A DNA stretch of 64,000 nt from Gelidibacter salicanalis (GCF_007997285.1 NZ_VORX01000005.1:186001-250000); one strand, 5' to 3'; shown: positions 38,857-48,517, counted from the stretch's first letter. The notes: generated from the sequence alone by a model not told the origin. Numbers and translations: made by a program.

Positions 38857-38934
38857 AAGTGCCTAAGTGATGCGCTGGAGAATATCGTTTCTGCGAAATT
38901 CATCAGTAAAAAGACTTAGGCACTTTAAGTTTTA
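38857..38934 (+). terminator. Long-loop stem after mdh
   Basis: AAGTGCCTAAGT (38857-38868) pairs perfectly with ACTTAGGCACTT (38914-38925) across a 45-base loop, followed by a short T-rich tract. It probably terminates mdh, but the large loop is unusual. Confidence 0.6.
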
Positions 38935-39001
38935 TACCATATCTAAATAAATAATTGGATAAATATATATCTTGCCAAATCAAATAAACACAAAAAAAAC
39001 T

Positions 39002-39664
39002 ATGAAAAAATTACTTTTAATACTAACGCTAAGCTTGAGTGTCTCCATCTTTGCTCAAGAAAAAATCACTGAAGGTATTGTTACTTCAAAGCAGTCTATG
39101 TCTAGTGATAATGAGCAAATGAATGCGCAATTATCGATGCTAGGCGATATGATAACCACGACTTATTTTAAGGGTGATAAAACGCGTTCAGAAACCAGTA
39201 ACCCAATGACGGGCACGACAGTTTTTATTGGCGATAACGCTACCAAAAAAGCGCTAATGTTACTAGACAATGCCATGATGGGTAAGAAATATATGGAAAC
39301 CGATATGACTCCTTCAGCAGCTGACCTCGAAAACGTGAGCATCGAAAAAACAAATGAGACAAAAACAATTCTTGGTTACGAATGCGTTAAGTACAATGTG
39401 ACGATGAAAAAAGACGGAGCCGATGTGAAAGGTTCCATTTATGCTACTGATAAATTGCATGCTATTTCTCAACAGACCACGGCGTTTGGAGATGCTTTTA
39501 AAGGTTTTCCAATGCACATGACCTTAGTTTTGGAGCAACAAGGCTTTAAAATGAATATGGTTACTGAAGTCACTGAAGTGAAATCAGAAAAAATAGCGGA
39601 CGACAAATTCAACATGACCCCACCTGAAGGCTTAACAAAAACGGATAATCTTATGGGAATGTAA
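39002..39664 (+). CDS. Secreted DUF4412-like protein
   Basis: From the ATG at 39002 the 220-residue protein starts with a signal peptide (KKLLLILTLSLSVSIFAQ). The mature part carries a Met-rich segment (MSSDNEQMNAQLSMLGDMI), then beta-strands and TKTILGYECVKYNVTMKKD, which resembles the DUF4412 pattern; the function is unknown. It is probably periplasmic. The upstream alternative start at 38972 would add a non-hydrophobic tail. Confidence 0.7.
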   Translation: MKKLLLILTLSLSVSIFAQEKITEGIVTSKQSMSSDNEQMNAQLSMLGDMITTTYFKGDKTRSETSNPMTGTTVFIGDNATKKALMLLDNAMMGKKYMETDMTPSAADLENVSIEKTNETKTILGYECVKYNVTMKKDGADVKGSIYATDKLHAISQQTTAFGDAFKGFPMHMTLVLEQQGFKMNMVTEVTEVKSEKIADDKFNMTPPEGLTKTDNLMGM

Positions 39665-39705
39665 GTCATTGTCATTAAAACTATAAAACCTTAAAACTGT
39701 AAAAA

Positions 39706-39735
39706 TAAATCCCGATAGCTATCGGGATTTTTTTT
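39706..39735 (+). terminator. Terminator built on the palindrome TCCCGATAGCTATCGGGA
   Basis: The perfect 18-base palindrome (39710-39727) extends to AAATCCCGAT...ATCGGGATTT and is followed by a T-run. A one-base variant of the same palindrome lies inside MITE copy 1. Confidence 0.85.
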
Positions 39736-39737
39736 CA

Positions 39738-39745
39738 TATATTTG
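39738..39745 (+). promoter_or_regulatory. Bacteroidota -7 box
   Basis: TATATTTG fits the consensus exactly, about 64 bases before the next gene and directly after the terminator T-run. Confidence 0.5.
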
Positions 39746-39808
39746 CCGCTTGAAAGTCCACGGCAAAATTCAGATATGTAATCTTCAAAGGGACATTAAT
39801 TCAATCTG

Positions 39809-40456
39809 TTGAAACGTATTCATACTATAGACATACAACCCAAATGGTATCTTAGTGCAGCACTGATTTTTATCGCTGTATTAGGTGGCATCTTTGGGCA
39901 ACAGCAACCTACGTTACCCAATCAGGAAATTGTACTGCAATTTACTGACGCTGACATCAATTCCTCCGAAGCACAACGCACCATTGCCATCGTCGAGCAA
40001 CAGCTAGAGCAGATTGGCGTAGGCTATATTCAAGTCACTGAACAGGAAGATGGCACAATGGTTATCAGCTATTACAGCAATGCCAATGTGGCAAGTATTA
40101 AAGCCATACTTTCTAAGCAAAAGGAACTTGCTTTAGGCTTTATCGCCAATAAAAAATCCAAACTACCTCTTCAGCTGCCATCTCAAAAGGATGGGATCAA
40201 CTACAATCTTGATGTTTATGAAATTCAGGATGGTCACAACGCCGTATCTGATTTAAACGGTAAAAGTGCTTTGGAATTAAAAGCAGGGCAATACCGATTT
40301 GTAAATCCTAATTTTTACATTCCAACGGAAATTACATTTGTTGATACCAATGCGCCCGTTCTTAAATTAAAAGTTGCTATTCAGCAATATATTGCCATTA
40401 CTAAAGATCATGATCTACACAAATTCCCTGAAGTCAGGGCAGGACCCATGGCATAA
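39809..40456 (+). CDS. Membrane-anchored hypothetical protein, possibly SecD-periplasmic-domain-like
   Basis: The 215-residue protein begins from a TTG codon (no ATG fits) with one N-terminal membrane segment (KWYLSAALIFIAVLGGIFG) and an exported domain. The section with AIVEQQLEQIGVGYIQV and ISYYSNANVASIKAILSKQ parallels, by eye, SecD's RIDKFGVTSPNIQRL and VELPGAKDIERVKNLL. That would make it a ferredoxin-like fold of the SecD periplasmic type; this is an inference needing a profile search. It precedes secDF by 200 bp, but secDF has its own strong promoter. Confidence 0.55.
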   Translation: MKRIHTIDIQPKWYLSAALIFIAVLGGIFGQQQPTLPNQEIVLQFTDADINSSEAQRTIAIVEQQLEQIGVGYIQVTEQEDGTMVISYYSNANVASIKAILSKQKELALGFIANKKSKLPLQLPSQKDGINYNLDVYEIQDGHNAVSDLNGKSALELKAGQYRFVNPNFYIPTEITFVDTNAPVLKLKVAIQQYIAITKDHDLHKFPEVRAGPMA

Positions 40457-40591
40457 GGGCTAGAAGTAACAACGTACGCTTCATCACTTCTTTGCTACAT
40501 TTTTTTCTGAGTGTTTTTTCAAAGATCAATGCCAGTTCTTTAGGCTTATATCTATGACACTCCACAATCCGTACATATTCTTAAAAAACAA

Positions 40592-40621
40592 TTGTCAAAT
40601 GGACGGTAAATTCTATATTTG
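40592..40621 (+). promoter_or_regulatory. Predicted secDF promoter (TTG-N19-TATATTTG)
   Basis: TTG at 40592-40594 and TATATTTG at 40614-40621 with 19 bases between match the Bacteroidota consensus fully. The secDF ATG is 36 bases downstream. Confidence 0.75.
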
Positions 40622-40656
40622 CGCGTTAAAAAATTTGACTTAAAAAAAATAAAGTA

Positions 40657-43641
40657 ATGCAAAACAAAGGATTAGTAAAGCTGTTTGCTGTGTTATTTGG
40701 ATTGGTGAGTATTTACCAATTATCATTTACATTCAAAGCTAACCAAATTGAAAATCGCGCCGAAGAAATCGCTGCGCTTAAATCTGACGACCCGTCTCTA
40801 AGGGCTCAAGCAGAAACAAGATATCTAGACTCCTTATCCAATCAGGAGGTTTTTGATTTGGGTATCGCAAGTTTTACCTACAATGAGGTAAAAGATAAAG
40901 CCATGAACTTAGGTCTTGACCTTAAAGGTGGGATCAATGTTATTCTTGAAATCTCTGTAAAAGACATTTTAAAAGGACTTTCAAACAATAGTAAAGACCC
41001 TGTTTTTAATAAGGCTTTAGATGATGCTTCTGAACTTCAGAAAAACAGTCAAAATTCTTATGTTGAAGACTTTTTCCTCGCTTTTGATAAAATTAAAGGC
41101 AATCAAAAATTAGCATCACCAGATATTTTTGCCAATAGAACTTTAAGTGAGGATATCACTTTTGATATGACGGACAAAGATGTTCAGCCAATCATTGAGC
41201 AAAAAGTTGATGAGTCGATTATTTCTGCTTTTGAAGTATTGCGCAAACGTATCGATAAATTTGGGGTAACATCTCCAAACATTCAAAGATTAGGCAACAC
41301 AGGCCGTATTCTTGTTGAACTTCCAGGTGCTAAAGATATTGAGCGAGTTAAAAATCTTTTACAGAGTACAGCTCAATTGGAATTCTGGGATGTATATAGA
41401 GGAGAAGAGTTTCTTCCATTCTTGGCACAAGCTAATGAGGCTTTAAAACCTTTAGTGAATAAAAATGCACAGAGCGAAATTGCAGAATCTGAAGTAGTAA
41501 CCGACACGATTGATGATGCCGATAGTAAAATTGCAGAATTAACCGGAGTTACCTCTACGGATTCTACTACCGTAGGCGAAAATCCAATTTTAGATTTGTT
41601 AAGAGGTTACGGTTCAGGTGGTCCAGTTGTGGCAACATTTGAAGCCAAAGACAAAGAGAAAATCATGTCTTACCTTAACAAACCTGAAGTTCGTTCTTTA
41701 TTGCCAGCAGACCAACGCTACGTTAAGTTTGCTTGGGGTATTCAAGCTAAAAACAGCGAATTTGTAGATTTATATGCAATAAAAGGGAACAGAGAGAACA
41801 CGCCAGAATTAAGTGGTGCAGTGATCACGGATGCGCGTCAAGCTTACAACCAAAGAAATCAACCTTCGGTAAGTATGACCATGAACAGTAAAGGAGCTAA
41901 GATCTGGGAAGAAATGACCGGAAAGGCTTATGCACAACAGAGTCAGATTGCTATTGTGCTTGATGATATTGTGTATTCTGCGCCAGGAGTAACTACAGGT
42001 CCTATTTCTGGAGGTAACTCAGAGATTTCAGGTTCGTTTGAACTTAATGAGGCTATTGACTTAGCTAACGTTTTAAGAGCAGGTAAACTTCCTGCAAAGG
42101 CTGCTATCGTGCAAGCTGATGAGGTAGGTGCATCTTTAGGTCAAGAAGCTATTGAAAGTGGGACAACCTCATTTTTAATTGCATTATCATTGGTCTTAGT
42201 ATGGATGATCATGTACTACGGTAAAGGCGGCCTATTTGCCGATATAGCTTTATTATTAAATATCTTATTGATTTTTGGAGTATTATCCGGGTTAGGAGCT
42301 GTACTGACACTTCCTGGTTTAGCGGGTATTGTACTGACGATTGGTATGTCAGTCGATGCTAACGTACTTATATTTGAACGTATTAAGGAAGAATTAGCCA
42401 AAGGCAAAAGCCAAGCAGAAGCGATTAAGGACGGTTTTAGTAACGCATTGTCTTCTATATTAGATGCGAATATTACGACCTTATTGACGGCCATTATCTT
42501 ATTTGTATTTGGAACGGGACCTATTAAAGGTTTCGCAACAACCTTAATTATTGGTATCGTAACGTCATTGTTTACTGCTATTTTCATCACCAGATTATTG
42601 GTAGATTGGTATGTTGCTAAAGGTAAGGGCTTAACGTTTTCAACTTCAGTTACTAAAGGCTTATTCCAAAACATGCACATCGACTTTATCAATAAGCGAA
42701 AAATGGCTTACATCATTTCAGCCATTGCGATTGTGTTGAGTTTATTCTCATTGTTTACTAAAGGTTTAGATGAAGGTATTGATTTTGTTGGAGGTAGAAC
42801 TTATCAAGTCCGTTTTGCTCAAGAAGTAAATCCTGAAGAAGTTAAGGCAGATGTCTTAGAAGCTTTTGGTAGTGCTGAGGTTAAAACGATTGGTAGCTCA
42901 CACCAGTTGAAAATTTCTACAAAGTATTTAGTAGATGAAAACACTGCAGAGGCAGACGAGAGAGTACAGTCTGAGCTTTTTGAAACGTTAAGACCTTATT
43001 TTCCAAACGGCCTTACTTATGACGAATTTAAAGTAGGTTCTGATGAGAAGAAAATTGGTAAAATGTTCTCTAGTAAAGTAAGCCCAACAATTGCTGATGA
43101 TATCAAAAGAGAGTCTTTATGGGCTGTTCTAGGATCGTTGGTAGTGGTGTTCCTTTATATTTTATTGCGTTTCAAAAGATGGCAATTCTCATTGGGTGCT
43201 GTTACAGCAGTTTTCCATGATGTGATTATCGTATTGGGAATCTTCTCTATGACCTATTCATTTATGCCATTCTCAATGGAGATAGATCAAGCATTTATTG
43301 CAGCAATCTTGACCGTAATTGGATACTCGTTGAATGATACGGTAATTATCTTTGATAGAATTAGAGAGACGATATTAGAGCGTGGTGGATTTAAAGGTGG
43401 TAAGAATATCAACTTTGCAATCAACAGTACGATCAGTAGAACCTTAAATACATCTTTAACAACCTTAGTTGTATTGTTGGCGATGTTTTTATTGGGTGCC
43501 GATTCATTAAGAGGCTTGTTGTTTGCGATTATTGTTGGTATCGTAGTTGGTACCTATTCTTCAATATTCATTGCAACTCCTGTAATGTATGACACCTTAA
43601 AAGATAAAGGTGAAACCCTAAACGAAGATTCTGTAATCTAA
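40657..43641 (+). CDS. secDF: Protein translocase SecDF (fused)
   Basis: SecDF uses the proton gradient to complete protein export through SecYEG. The single 994-residue chain joins SecD and SecF. The SecD half has TM1, the periplasmic P1 domain (LGLDLKGGINVILE, RIDKFGVTSPN, LVELPGAKDIERVKNLLQ) and five more TM helices with GMSVDANVLIFERIKEE. The SecF half repeats the layout with GIDFVGGRTYQV and GYSLNDTVIIFDRIRE. Twelve TM segments are expected. It closes with a strong terminator, and the MITE lies just beyond. Confidence 0.98.
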   Translation: MQNKGLVKLFAVLFGLVSIYQLSFTFKANQIENRAEEIAALKSDDPSLRAQAETRYLDSLSNQEVFDLGIASFTYNEVKDKAMNLGLDLKGGINVILEISVKDILKGLSNNSKDPVFNKALDDASELQKNSQNSYVEDFFLAFDKIKGNQKLASPDIFANRTLSEDITFDMTDKDVQPIIEQKVDESIISAFEVLRKRIDKFGVTSPNIQRLGNTGRILVELPGAKDIERVKNLLQSTAQLEFWDVYRGEEFLPFLAQANEALKPLVNKNAQSEIAESEVVTDTIDDADSKIAELTGVTSTDSTTVGENPILDLLRGYGSGGPVVATFEAKDKEKIMSYLNKPEVRSLLPADQRYVKFAWGIQAKNSEFVDLYAIKGNRENTPELSGAVITDARQAYNQRNQPSVSMTMNSKGAKIWEEMTGKAYAQQSQIAIVLDDIVYSAPGVTTGPISGGNSEISGSFELNEAIDLANVLRAGKLPAKAAIVQADEVGASLGQEAIESGTTSFLIALSLVLVWMIMYYGKGGLFADIALLLNILLIFGVLSGLGAVLTLPGLAGIVLTIGMSVDANVLIFERIKEELAKGKSQAEAIKDGFSNALSSILDANITTLLTAIILFVFGTGPIKGFATTLIIGIVTSLFTAIFITRLLVDWYVAKGKGLTFSTSVTKGLFQNMHIDFINKRKMAYIISAIAIVLSLFSLFTKGLDEGIDFVGGRTYQVRFAQEVNPEEVKADVLEAFGSAEVKTIGSSHQLKISTKYLVDENTAEADERVQSELFETLRPYFPNGLTYDEFKVGSDEKKIGKMFSSKVSPTIADDIKRESLWAVLGSLVVVFLYILLRFKRWQFSLGAVTAVFHDVIIVLGIFSMTYSFMPFSMEIDQAFIAAILTVIGYSLNDTVIIFDRIRETILERGGFKGGKNINFAINSTISRTLNTSLTTLVVLLAMFLLGADSLRGLLFAIIVGIVVGTYSSIFIATPVMYDTLKDKGETLNEDSVI

Positions 43642-43664
43642 TTGATAACAAAATAGTTTCATAG

Positions 43665-43694
43665 AAAAAGCCACTCCTCGAGTGGCTTTTTTTT
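43665..43694 (+). terminator. Intrinsic terminator after secDF
   Basis: AAAAAGCCACTC pairs perfectly with GAGTGGCTTTTT around CTC, with a T-run. Confidence 0.9.
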
Positions 43695-43877
43695 ATTCTT
43701 ATGAATTAGAATCTTAGCTGACTAATAATTTGAACTGTACAATCTACTGCTCGAGTTTAAGACATCTCGTTTAGTTAGATGCTAGAATCAGTATTCACCT
43801 TAAAAGAATTTAAGATATAAGCTTAACTAAAGTGTATAGGTAGTGCGTTCTACCATTTCTGAAATACAGAATTAGAA
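43695..43877. other. Intergenic region between the secDF terminator and the MITE
   Basis: About 180 bp without coding character. The motif GAATTAGAAT occurs near its left end (43703 onward) and again at 43870, beside the MITE. Nothing else is identifiable. Confidence 0.4.
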
Positions 43878-44102
43878 TCATTGTTGTCCGATAAAGAATC
43901 AAGACCGCTGCGCTGTTAGAATAAAGAATTAAGACTTGTTTGCAACTAACTGACAAACATCGATCATTTAAATTAAAATCGCACATTCCCTCTCGGTAGA
44001 AACAGTTTCTAAAATGCAAGGTCTCATTTCGGAAATCTTCTAATGTCCCTTGCTTTAAATGAGTTTGTTAATTTATTATTTATTTTTATCGGACACTAAT
44101 GA
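43878..44102. mobile_element. MITE-like element, copy 2, with terminal inverted repeats
   Basis: The left terminus reads TCATTGTTGTCCGATAAA and the right terminus read inward on the other strand TCATTAGTGTCCGATAAA: 18-bp inverted repeats with two mismatches. A 7-bp direct repeat ATTAGAA flanks both sides (43871-43877 and 44103-44109), as expected for a target-site duplication. The 225-bp interior has no coding capacity and aligns with copy 1 at 17629-17860. A transposase that could move it was not found in the window. Confidence 0.85.
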
Positions 44103-44177
44103 ATTAGAATATAAAAGTTTAAAAAAAAAAGGATTTAAAATTCAGATGGACAAAAGGTGTAATTATTGTTATAAAGT

Positions 44178-44219
44178 TTCAAATTCAAATTCAAATTCAA
44201 TTTCGACTTCAACTTCAAT
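44178..44219. repeat. Hexanucleotide repeat (TTCAAA-like), 7 units
   Basis: Three TTCAAA units are followed by TTCAAT, TTCGAC, TTCAAC and TTCAAT, just beyond the stop codon of the DUF192 gene on the other strand. Confidence 0.8.
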
Positions 44220-44225
44220 TTTAAA

Positions 44226-44723
44226 TCAATCAACCCGCGTATACTCTATTTTATCACCAACTTCTAATTGCCATGCGTCTGCTAGACCCGCGTTGATTTC
44301 CAATACGTATTTAGCAGGGGCATTAGATGGGAGTGAAGCCTCACTAAATGGTTGTGCGTTCTTCTGAAAACTGACAATAGTTTTATCAGCATTAATATAA
44401 ATAATATCCAAGGCAATCTTGGTATTCTTCATATAGAAGGATTTGTATTCCTCCTCGGGGAAAATAAAAAGCATGCCATGATCGGCATCCATTTGATCAC
44501 GATACATGAGCCCAGTTTGGGTTTGGTAGTCATTATCCGCTATTTCAATAGCAATGGTTTTCAGGATGCTGTCATTCGCTTTTTTGATTATCAATTCGCC
44601 TTCTTTCTTAAACTCAATTGTGACAGGCTGGATAGTTTTTTGTTCGTCTTTACAGCTATGAAGTGGGATGACGCACACGCCTAGAGTCAGCATTGCTACT
44701 ATCTTGAAAGCAGGGAGTTTCAT
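44226..44723 (-). CDS. DUF192 lipoprotein
   Basis: The 165-residue protein has a lipoprotein signal (CVIPLHSCKDE) and a DUF192 domain: MYRDQMDADHGMLFIF, YMKNTKIALDIIYINAD, YVLEINAGLADAWQLEVGD. The family is of unknown function and often exported. Its ATG overlaps the lgt stop by one base (TAATG), so it is coupled to lgt, the enzyme that would lipidate it. Confidence 0.9.
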   Translation of the reverse strand: MKLPAFKIVAMLTLGVCVIPLHSCKDEQKTIQPVTIEFKKEGELIIKKANDSILKTIAIEIADNDYQTQTGLMYRDQMDADHGMLFIFPEEEYKSFYMKNTKIALDIIYINADKTIVSFQKNAQPFSEASLPSNAPAKYVLEINAGLADAWQLEVGDKIEYTRVD

Positions 44724-45553
44724 TAGGCGAGCGGTTTTTTAGATTTATACATAAACATAAAATACAATCCTATCAGAATAAAAGGTATACTCAACATCTG
44801 ACCAGTGTTGAGGGCAGAAGTAGCAATATATTCGTGCTCACTTTGTGGTTCTTTCATGAATTCTACAAAGAAACGGATGGCCCAAAGCAAAACTAAAAAT
44901 AGTCCAAAAAGAAAGCCTTGCTGTTCGCTCTTTTTAGTTTTCCAATAAAAATACCATAGTGCAATAAACACGAAAATATAACAGAATGCTTCATACAATT
45001 GCGCAGGATGTCTTGGAAACGCTTCACCATTTTGAGCGAAAACCACTCCAAAATCAGTGCCAGTCGGTTTGCCAACAATTTCAGAATTGATAAAATTTCC
45101 TAAGCGTACAAATACAGCGCCAGCGGCAACAGGAACTACCACCCGATCTAAAATCCACAGCACAGATTTGTGCAAGACTTTTTTATTGTATAAGTACATG
45201 GATATAATCATCCCAATAGCTGCACCATGACTTGCTAAACCTTGAAATCCGGTAAACTCAAAGCCGCCTTTAAATTTAACCGGTAAAAATATGCTGAAAA
45301 AATCTTCACTGAACAGTTCACGCTGGTAGAAGATAACATGCCCTAATCGCGCGCCAAGCATAATCCCGATCACGGAATAGATAAATAGAGAATCTAAGGA
45401 TTCTTCAGATTGATTTTCTTGCTTGTAAATGCGCTTCATAATAAAGAAACCCAATATAAAAGCGATGATCCACATCATACTATAAAAGTGTAATGTAAAA
45501 CCAAGAATATCGATGCCTTTTGTAGGATCCCAGACGATTTTAAGTGCGTGCAT
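44723..45553 (-). CDS. lgt: Prolipoprotein diacylglyceryl transferase
   Basis: Lgt transfers a diacylglyceryl group to the lipobox Cys of lipoproteins at the inner membrane. The 276-residue protein has about seven membrane segments and the signatures GLASHGAAIGM, RLGNFINSEIVGKPT and HPAQLYEA. It lies between yidD and the DUF192 lipoprotein gene on the same strand. It acts on the several lipoproteins encoded here. Confidence 0.97.
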   Translation of the reverse strand: MHALKIVWDPTKGIDILGFTLHFYSMMWIIAFILGFFIMKRIYKQENQSEESLDSLFIYSVIGIMLGARLGHVIFYQRELFSEDFFSIFLPVKFKGGFEFTGFQGLASHGAAIGMIISMYLYNKKVLHKSVLWILDRVVVPVAAGAVFVRLGNFINSEIVGKPTGTDFGVVFAQNGEAFPRHPAQLYEAFCYIFVFIALWYFYWKTKKSEQQGFLFGLFLVLLWAIRFFVEFMKEPQSEHEYIATSALNTGQMLSIPFILIGLYFMFMYKSKKPLA

Positions 45554-45718
45554 GCTGTATCATTTGATTAGAAGGGTAAATATAATATTTTGAAGAGTAA
45601 TAAGCGTGAATGCTTATAAAATTTACAAAAGCTTTAGTAAAGGCGCGCTGTTTATAAATAAGAAGATGTGACACTTTGCTAGATTAATTGGCCGAACAGA
45701 TGGTGCCAAAAATAAATA

Positions 45719-45955
45719 TTAATGCTTGTGATCGTCCGGAACAGGATCATACCCGCTACCACCCCAAGGATTGCAGCTAAAAATGCGCTTTGTAGCCAAC
45801 CAACCACCTTTAAAAAGACCGTGTCGTTCTAAAGCCACTTTTGTATACTGCGAACACGTGGGTTGATACCGACAGCTTGCAGGGGTAAAAGGAGAGATAA
45901 AGTTTTGGTACACTTTAATCACCAATAAAAACGGGTATGTCAAGATTTTCTTCAA
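45719..45955 (-). CDS. yidD: Membrane protein insertion efficiency factor YidD
   Basis: The 78-residue protein has the YidD pattern with conserved Cys residues: [38 protein letters not shown] and [17 protein letters not shown]. It starts from a TTG codon, since an in-frame TAG lies just upstream with no ATG between. YidD is linked to membrane insertion with YidC. It sits between cysS and lgt on the same strand. Confidence 0.9.
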   Translation of the reverse strand: MKKILTYPFLLVIKVYQNFISPFTPASCRYQPTCSQYTKVALERHGLFKGGWLATKRIFSCNPWGGSGYDPVPDDHKH

Positions 45956-46040
45956 GCTGTGCTATTGCGTTAGCGGTTTTGTTTTATGCCGATCATGTCG
46001 TAAAAGATATATGGGTGTTCCCCAAGAGCATCCTAAATAA

Positions 46041-47522
46041 TTAATTGGTCGTAAAGGTGGTGCCTTCTTTCCCGTCATTAAGTTGAATACCTGCCGCCGC
46101 CAGTTCATCGCGAATTTTATCTGACATGGCAAAATCTTTATTAGCTCGCGCTTCTTGACGGAGTTGAATTAACAATTCTACAGCACCTGAAAGTTTTTCT
46201 GTGCCTTTTTCAGCCTCATTGACATTCACCAATCCTAAAACATCAAAAGCGAAAGTATGAACGGTCGATTTTAGCACGTCTAAATCCTCTTGGGTAATGC
46301 TAGCAGTGCCCTCCTTAATTTGATTGATATACTTAACAGCTTCAAATAAGTTGGCAATAAGAATAGGTGAATTAAAATCGTCATTCATCGCGTCATAGCA
46401 TTTCTGTTGCCAATCTTTGATGTCAAATGTTGAGGTTGTACCCGATTTTAAATCTTCTAAAGCAGTCACGGCATCCATTAATCGGAAGAATCCTTTTTCG
46501 CTCGCCAAAAGGCCGTTGTTGGTGAAATCTAAAATACTTCTATAATGGGCTTGAAGCATAAAGAACCGAGCAACACTTGGTGTAAATGACTTGGTGATAT
46601 GAGGATTGTTTCCAGAAAAAATTTCGGTAGGCAGAATAAAATTACCGGTTGATTTTGCCATTTTCTTGCCGTTCATGATAAGCATATTGGCATGCATCCA
46701 ATAATTTACTGGAGGCTTTCCGTTACTAGCTTCGGCCTGGGCAATTTCGCACTCATGATGAGGGAATTTTAAATCCATTCCACCGCCGTGAATATCGAAC
46801 TGCTCGCCCAAATACTTGGTGCTCATCGCGGTGCATTCTAAATGCCAACCTGGGAATCCATCACTCCATGGTGAAGGCCAGCGCATAATGTGCTGTGGTT
46901 CTGCTTTTTTCCAAAGGGCAAAATCCTGAGGGTTTTTCTTGTCAGATTGGCCATCAAGTTCGCGCGAATTGTGCAATAGATCTTCAACATTACGCTTGCT
47001 TAAAATGCCATAAGGTTTAGTTTCATTGTATTTTAAAACATCAAAATAAACCGAGCCATTAACTTCATAGGCCAATCCCTTATCTAAAATCGTCTTAATG
47101 ATTTCAATCTGCTCAATAATATGCCCTGTGGCCGTAGGCTCAATGCTCGGCGGTAGAAAATTAAATTTATTTAAGATGTTATGAAAATCAACCGTATAGC
47201 GTTGTACGACTTCCATGGGTTCAATTTCTTCTAATCGGGCTTTTTTAGCAATACGGTCTTCACCCACATCAGCGTCATTTTCTAAGTGCCCTGCATCGGT
47301 AATGTTTCTTACAAACCGCACTTTATACCCTAAATGTTTAAGATATCTGAAAATGACATCAAAAGACATAAATGTTCTTACGTTTCCTAAATGGACATTG
47401 CTGTATACCGTAGGTCCGCAGACATACATGCCAACATAGCCTTCACTTATAGGGGTGAAAATCTCTTTCTCTCCTGATAAGGAATTGTAAATTTTAATTT
47501 GCTGTTTGTCGTAAAGATGCAT
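46041..47522 (-). CDS. cysS: Cysteinyl-tRNA synthetase
   Basis: CysS charges tRNA-Cys. The 493-residue protein has the zinc-site Cys in [16 protein letters not shown] with the HIGH-like motif, further ligands in HLECTAMS and HHECEIAQ, and KMSKS as KKMAKSTGN. The C-terminal DALR domain completes it. It lies 54 bp after folE and 85 bp before yidD. Confidence 0.97.
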   Translation of the reverse strand: MHLYDKQQIKIYNSLSGEKEIFTPISEGYVGMYVCGPTVYSNVHLGNVRTFMSFDVIFRYLKHLGYKVRFVRNITDAGHLENDADVGEDRIAKKARLEEIEPMEVVQRYTVDFHNILNKFNFLPPSIEPTATGHIIEQIEIIKTILDKGLAYEVNGSVYFDVLKYNETKPYGILSKRNVEDLLHNSRELDGQSDKKNPQDFALWKKAEPQHIMRWPSPWSDGFPGWHLECTAMSTKYLGEQFDIHGGGMDLKFPHHECEIAQAEASNGKPPVNYWMHANMLIMNGKKMAKSTGNFILPTEIFSGNNPHITKSFTPSVARFFMLQAHYRSILDFTNNGLLASEKGFFRLMDAVTALEDLKSGTTSTFDIKDWQQKCYDAMNDDFNSPILIANLFEAVKYINQIKEGTASITQEDLDVLKSTVHTFAFDVLGLVNVNEAEKGTEKLSGAVELLIQLRQEARANKDFAMSDKIRDELAAAGIQLNDGKEGTTFTTN

Positions 47523-47576
47523 TGTAACGATTTATGTTGATTTCAAAATTTCAGAAGGTACTGTTCAGGGCAACAA

Positions 47577-48254
47577 TTAAAAGTGGGTGTCCAATTTAAT
47601 ATAATCTAAGAATTCGCGACGCGTATCTTGATTTTTAAAAGCACCACCAAACTCTGAAGTGACCGTGCTACTTTCAACATCTCTAATACCGCGGGAATTG
47701 ACGCATAAATGTTTGGCGTCAATAACGCACGCCACGTCATCAGTGCCTAACACGCGTTGTAATTCTTGAACAATTTGCATCGTTAAACGTTCCTGAACTT
47801 GAGGGCGTTTTGCATAATAATCTACAATACGATTCATTTTAGATAGACCGACAACGGTGCCTTTGCTAATGTAAGCCACATGAGCTTTACCAACTATAGG
47901 CAATAAATGATGCTCGCAAGTAGAGTAGAGGGTAATGTTTTTCTCTACCAGCATTTCTCCGTACTTGTATTTGTTTTCGAAGGTAGAAGCATTGGGTTTT
48001 CTATCCGGACTTAAGCCTCCAAAAATTTCTTTTACAAACATTTTTGCAACCCGCATTGGAGTGCCCTTAAGACTGTCGTCAGTAAGATCTAATCCTAAGG
48101 TTTCCATAATATGTCTTACATCATCTTTAATGAGGTCAATCTTTTCTTCGGGAGAGAGTACAAAGGCGTCACTTCGCATAGGTGTGTCCGCAGAGGTGCC
48201 TACGTGATCTTCACCTAGAGCATCGATATTTTGTATATTATTATCTGTATTCAT
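47577..48254 (-). CDS. folE: GTP cyclohydrolase I
   Basis: FolE makes 7,8-dihydroneopterin triphosphate from GTP, first step of folate and, through QueD, queuosine synthesis. The zinc-site motif STCEHHLLPIVG and the C-terminal CVIDAKHLCVNSRGI are clear, together with RPQVQERLT. The 225-residue protein has a short acidic N-terminal extension of about 35 residues. It leads the minus-strand run folE-cysS-yidD-lgt. Confidence 0.97.
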   Translation of the reverse strand: MNTDNNIQNIDALGEDHVGTSADTPMRSDAFVLSPEEKIDLIKDDVRHIMETLGLDLTDDSLKGTPMRVAKMFVKEIFGGLSPDRKPNASTFENKYKYGEMLVEKNITLYSTCEHHLLPIVGKAHVAYISKGTVVGLSKMNRIVDYYAKRPQVQERLTMQIVQELQRVLGTDDVACVIDAKHLCVNSRGIRDVESSTVTSEFGGAFKNQDTRREFLDYIKLDTHF

Positions 48255-48488
48255 AGTCGTTTTGTAAAACCATCAACCGTCTCAAAAGTGTCGACGGTGT
48301 AATTTAATTGAAATTGGTTGCAAAGATAAACAAATATAAAATCATAGCATTAGCTCATTAATTTTATTGCTGCATCCTGTGAAAAACTTGAAAGCAATGC
48401 AAAAATGAGTGCTACATTGCTTTCGAGCGTAGTATTCCTGAATTCGATTTAGGTAGCGAATGTAACGTGCCAACTCATCTTTAAACAA

Positions 48489-48517
48489 CAAAAAGCATCC
48501 GAAAACGAATGCTCTTT
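48489..48517 (-). terminator. Terminator after the FadL-like gene
   Basis: AGCATCCG and CGAATGCT (one mismatch) form a stem, read on the minus strand with a T-run after it, 24 bp past the stop codon. Confidence 0.65.

Noticed and set aside
42216-42692. 158-codon antisense frame in secDF
   Set aside because: It lies wholly inside the conserved SecD membrane helices on the other strand and is a shadow.
43810-44367. Two frames overlapping the MITE (43810-44019 minus, 44059-44367 plus)
   Set aside because: Both cross the inverted-repeat ends or the TTCAAA array and overlap DUF192; they are chance frames in a non-coding element.
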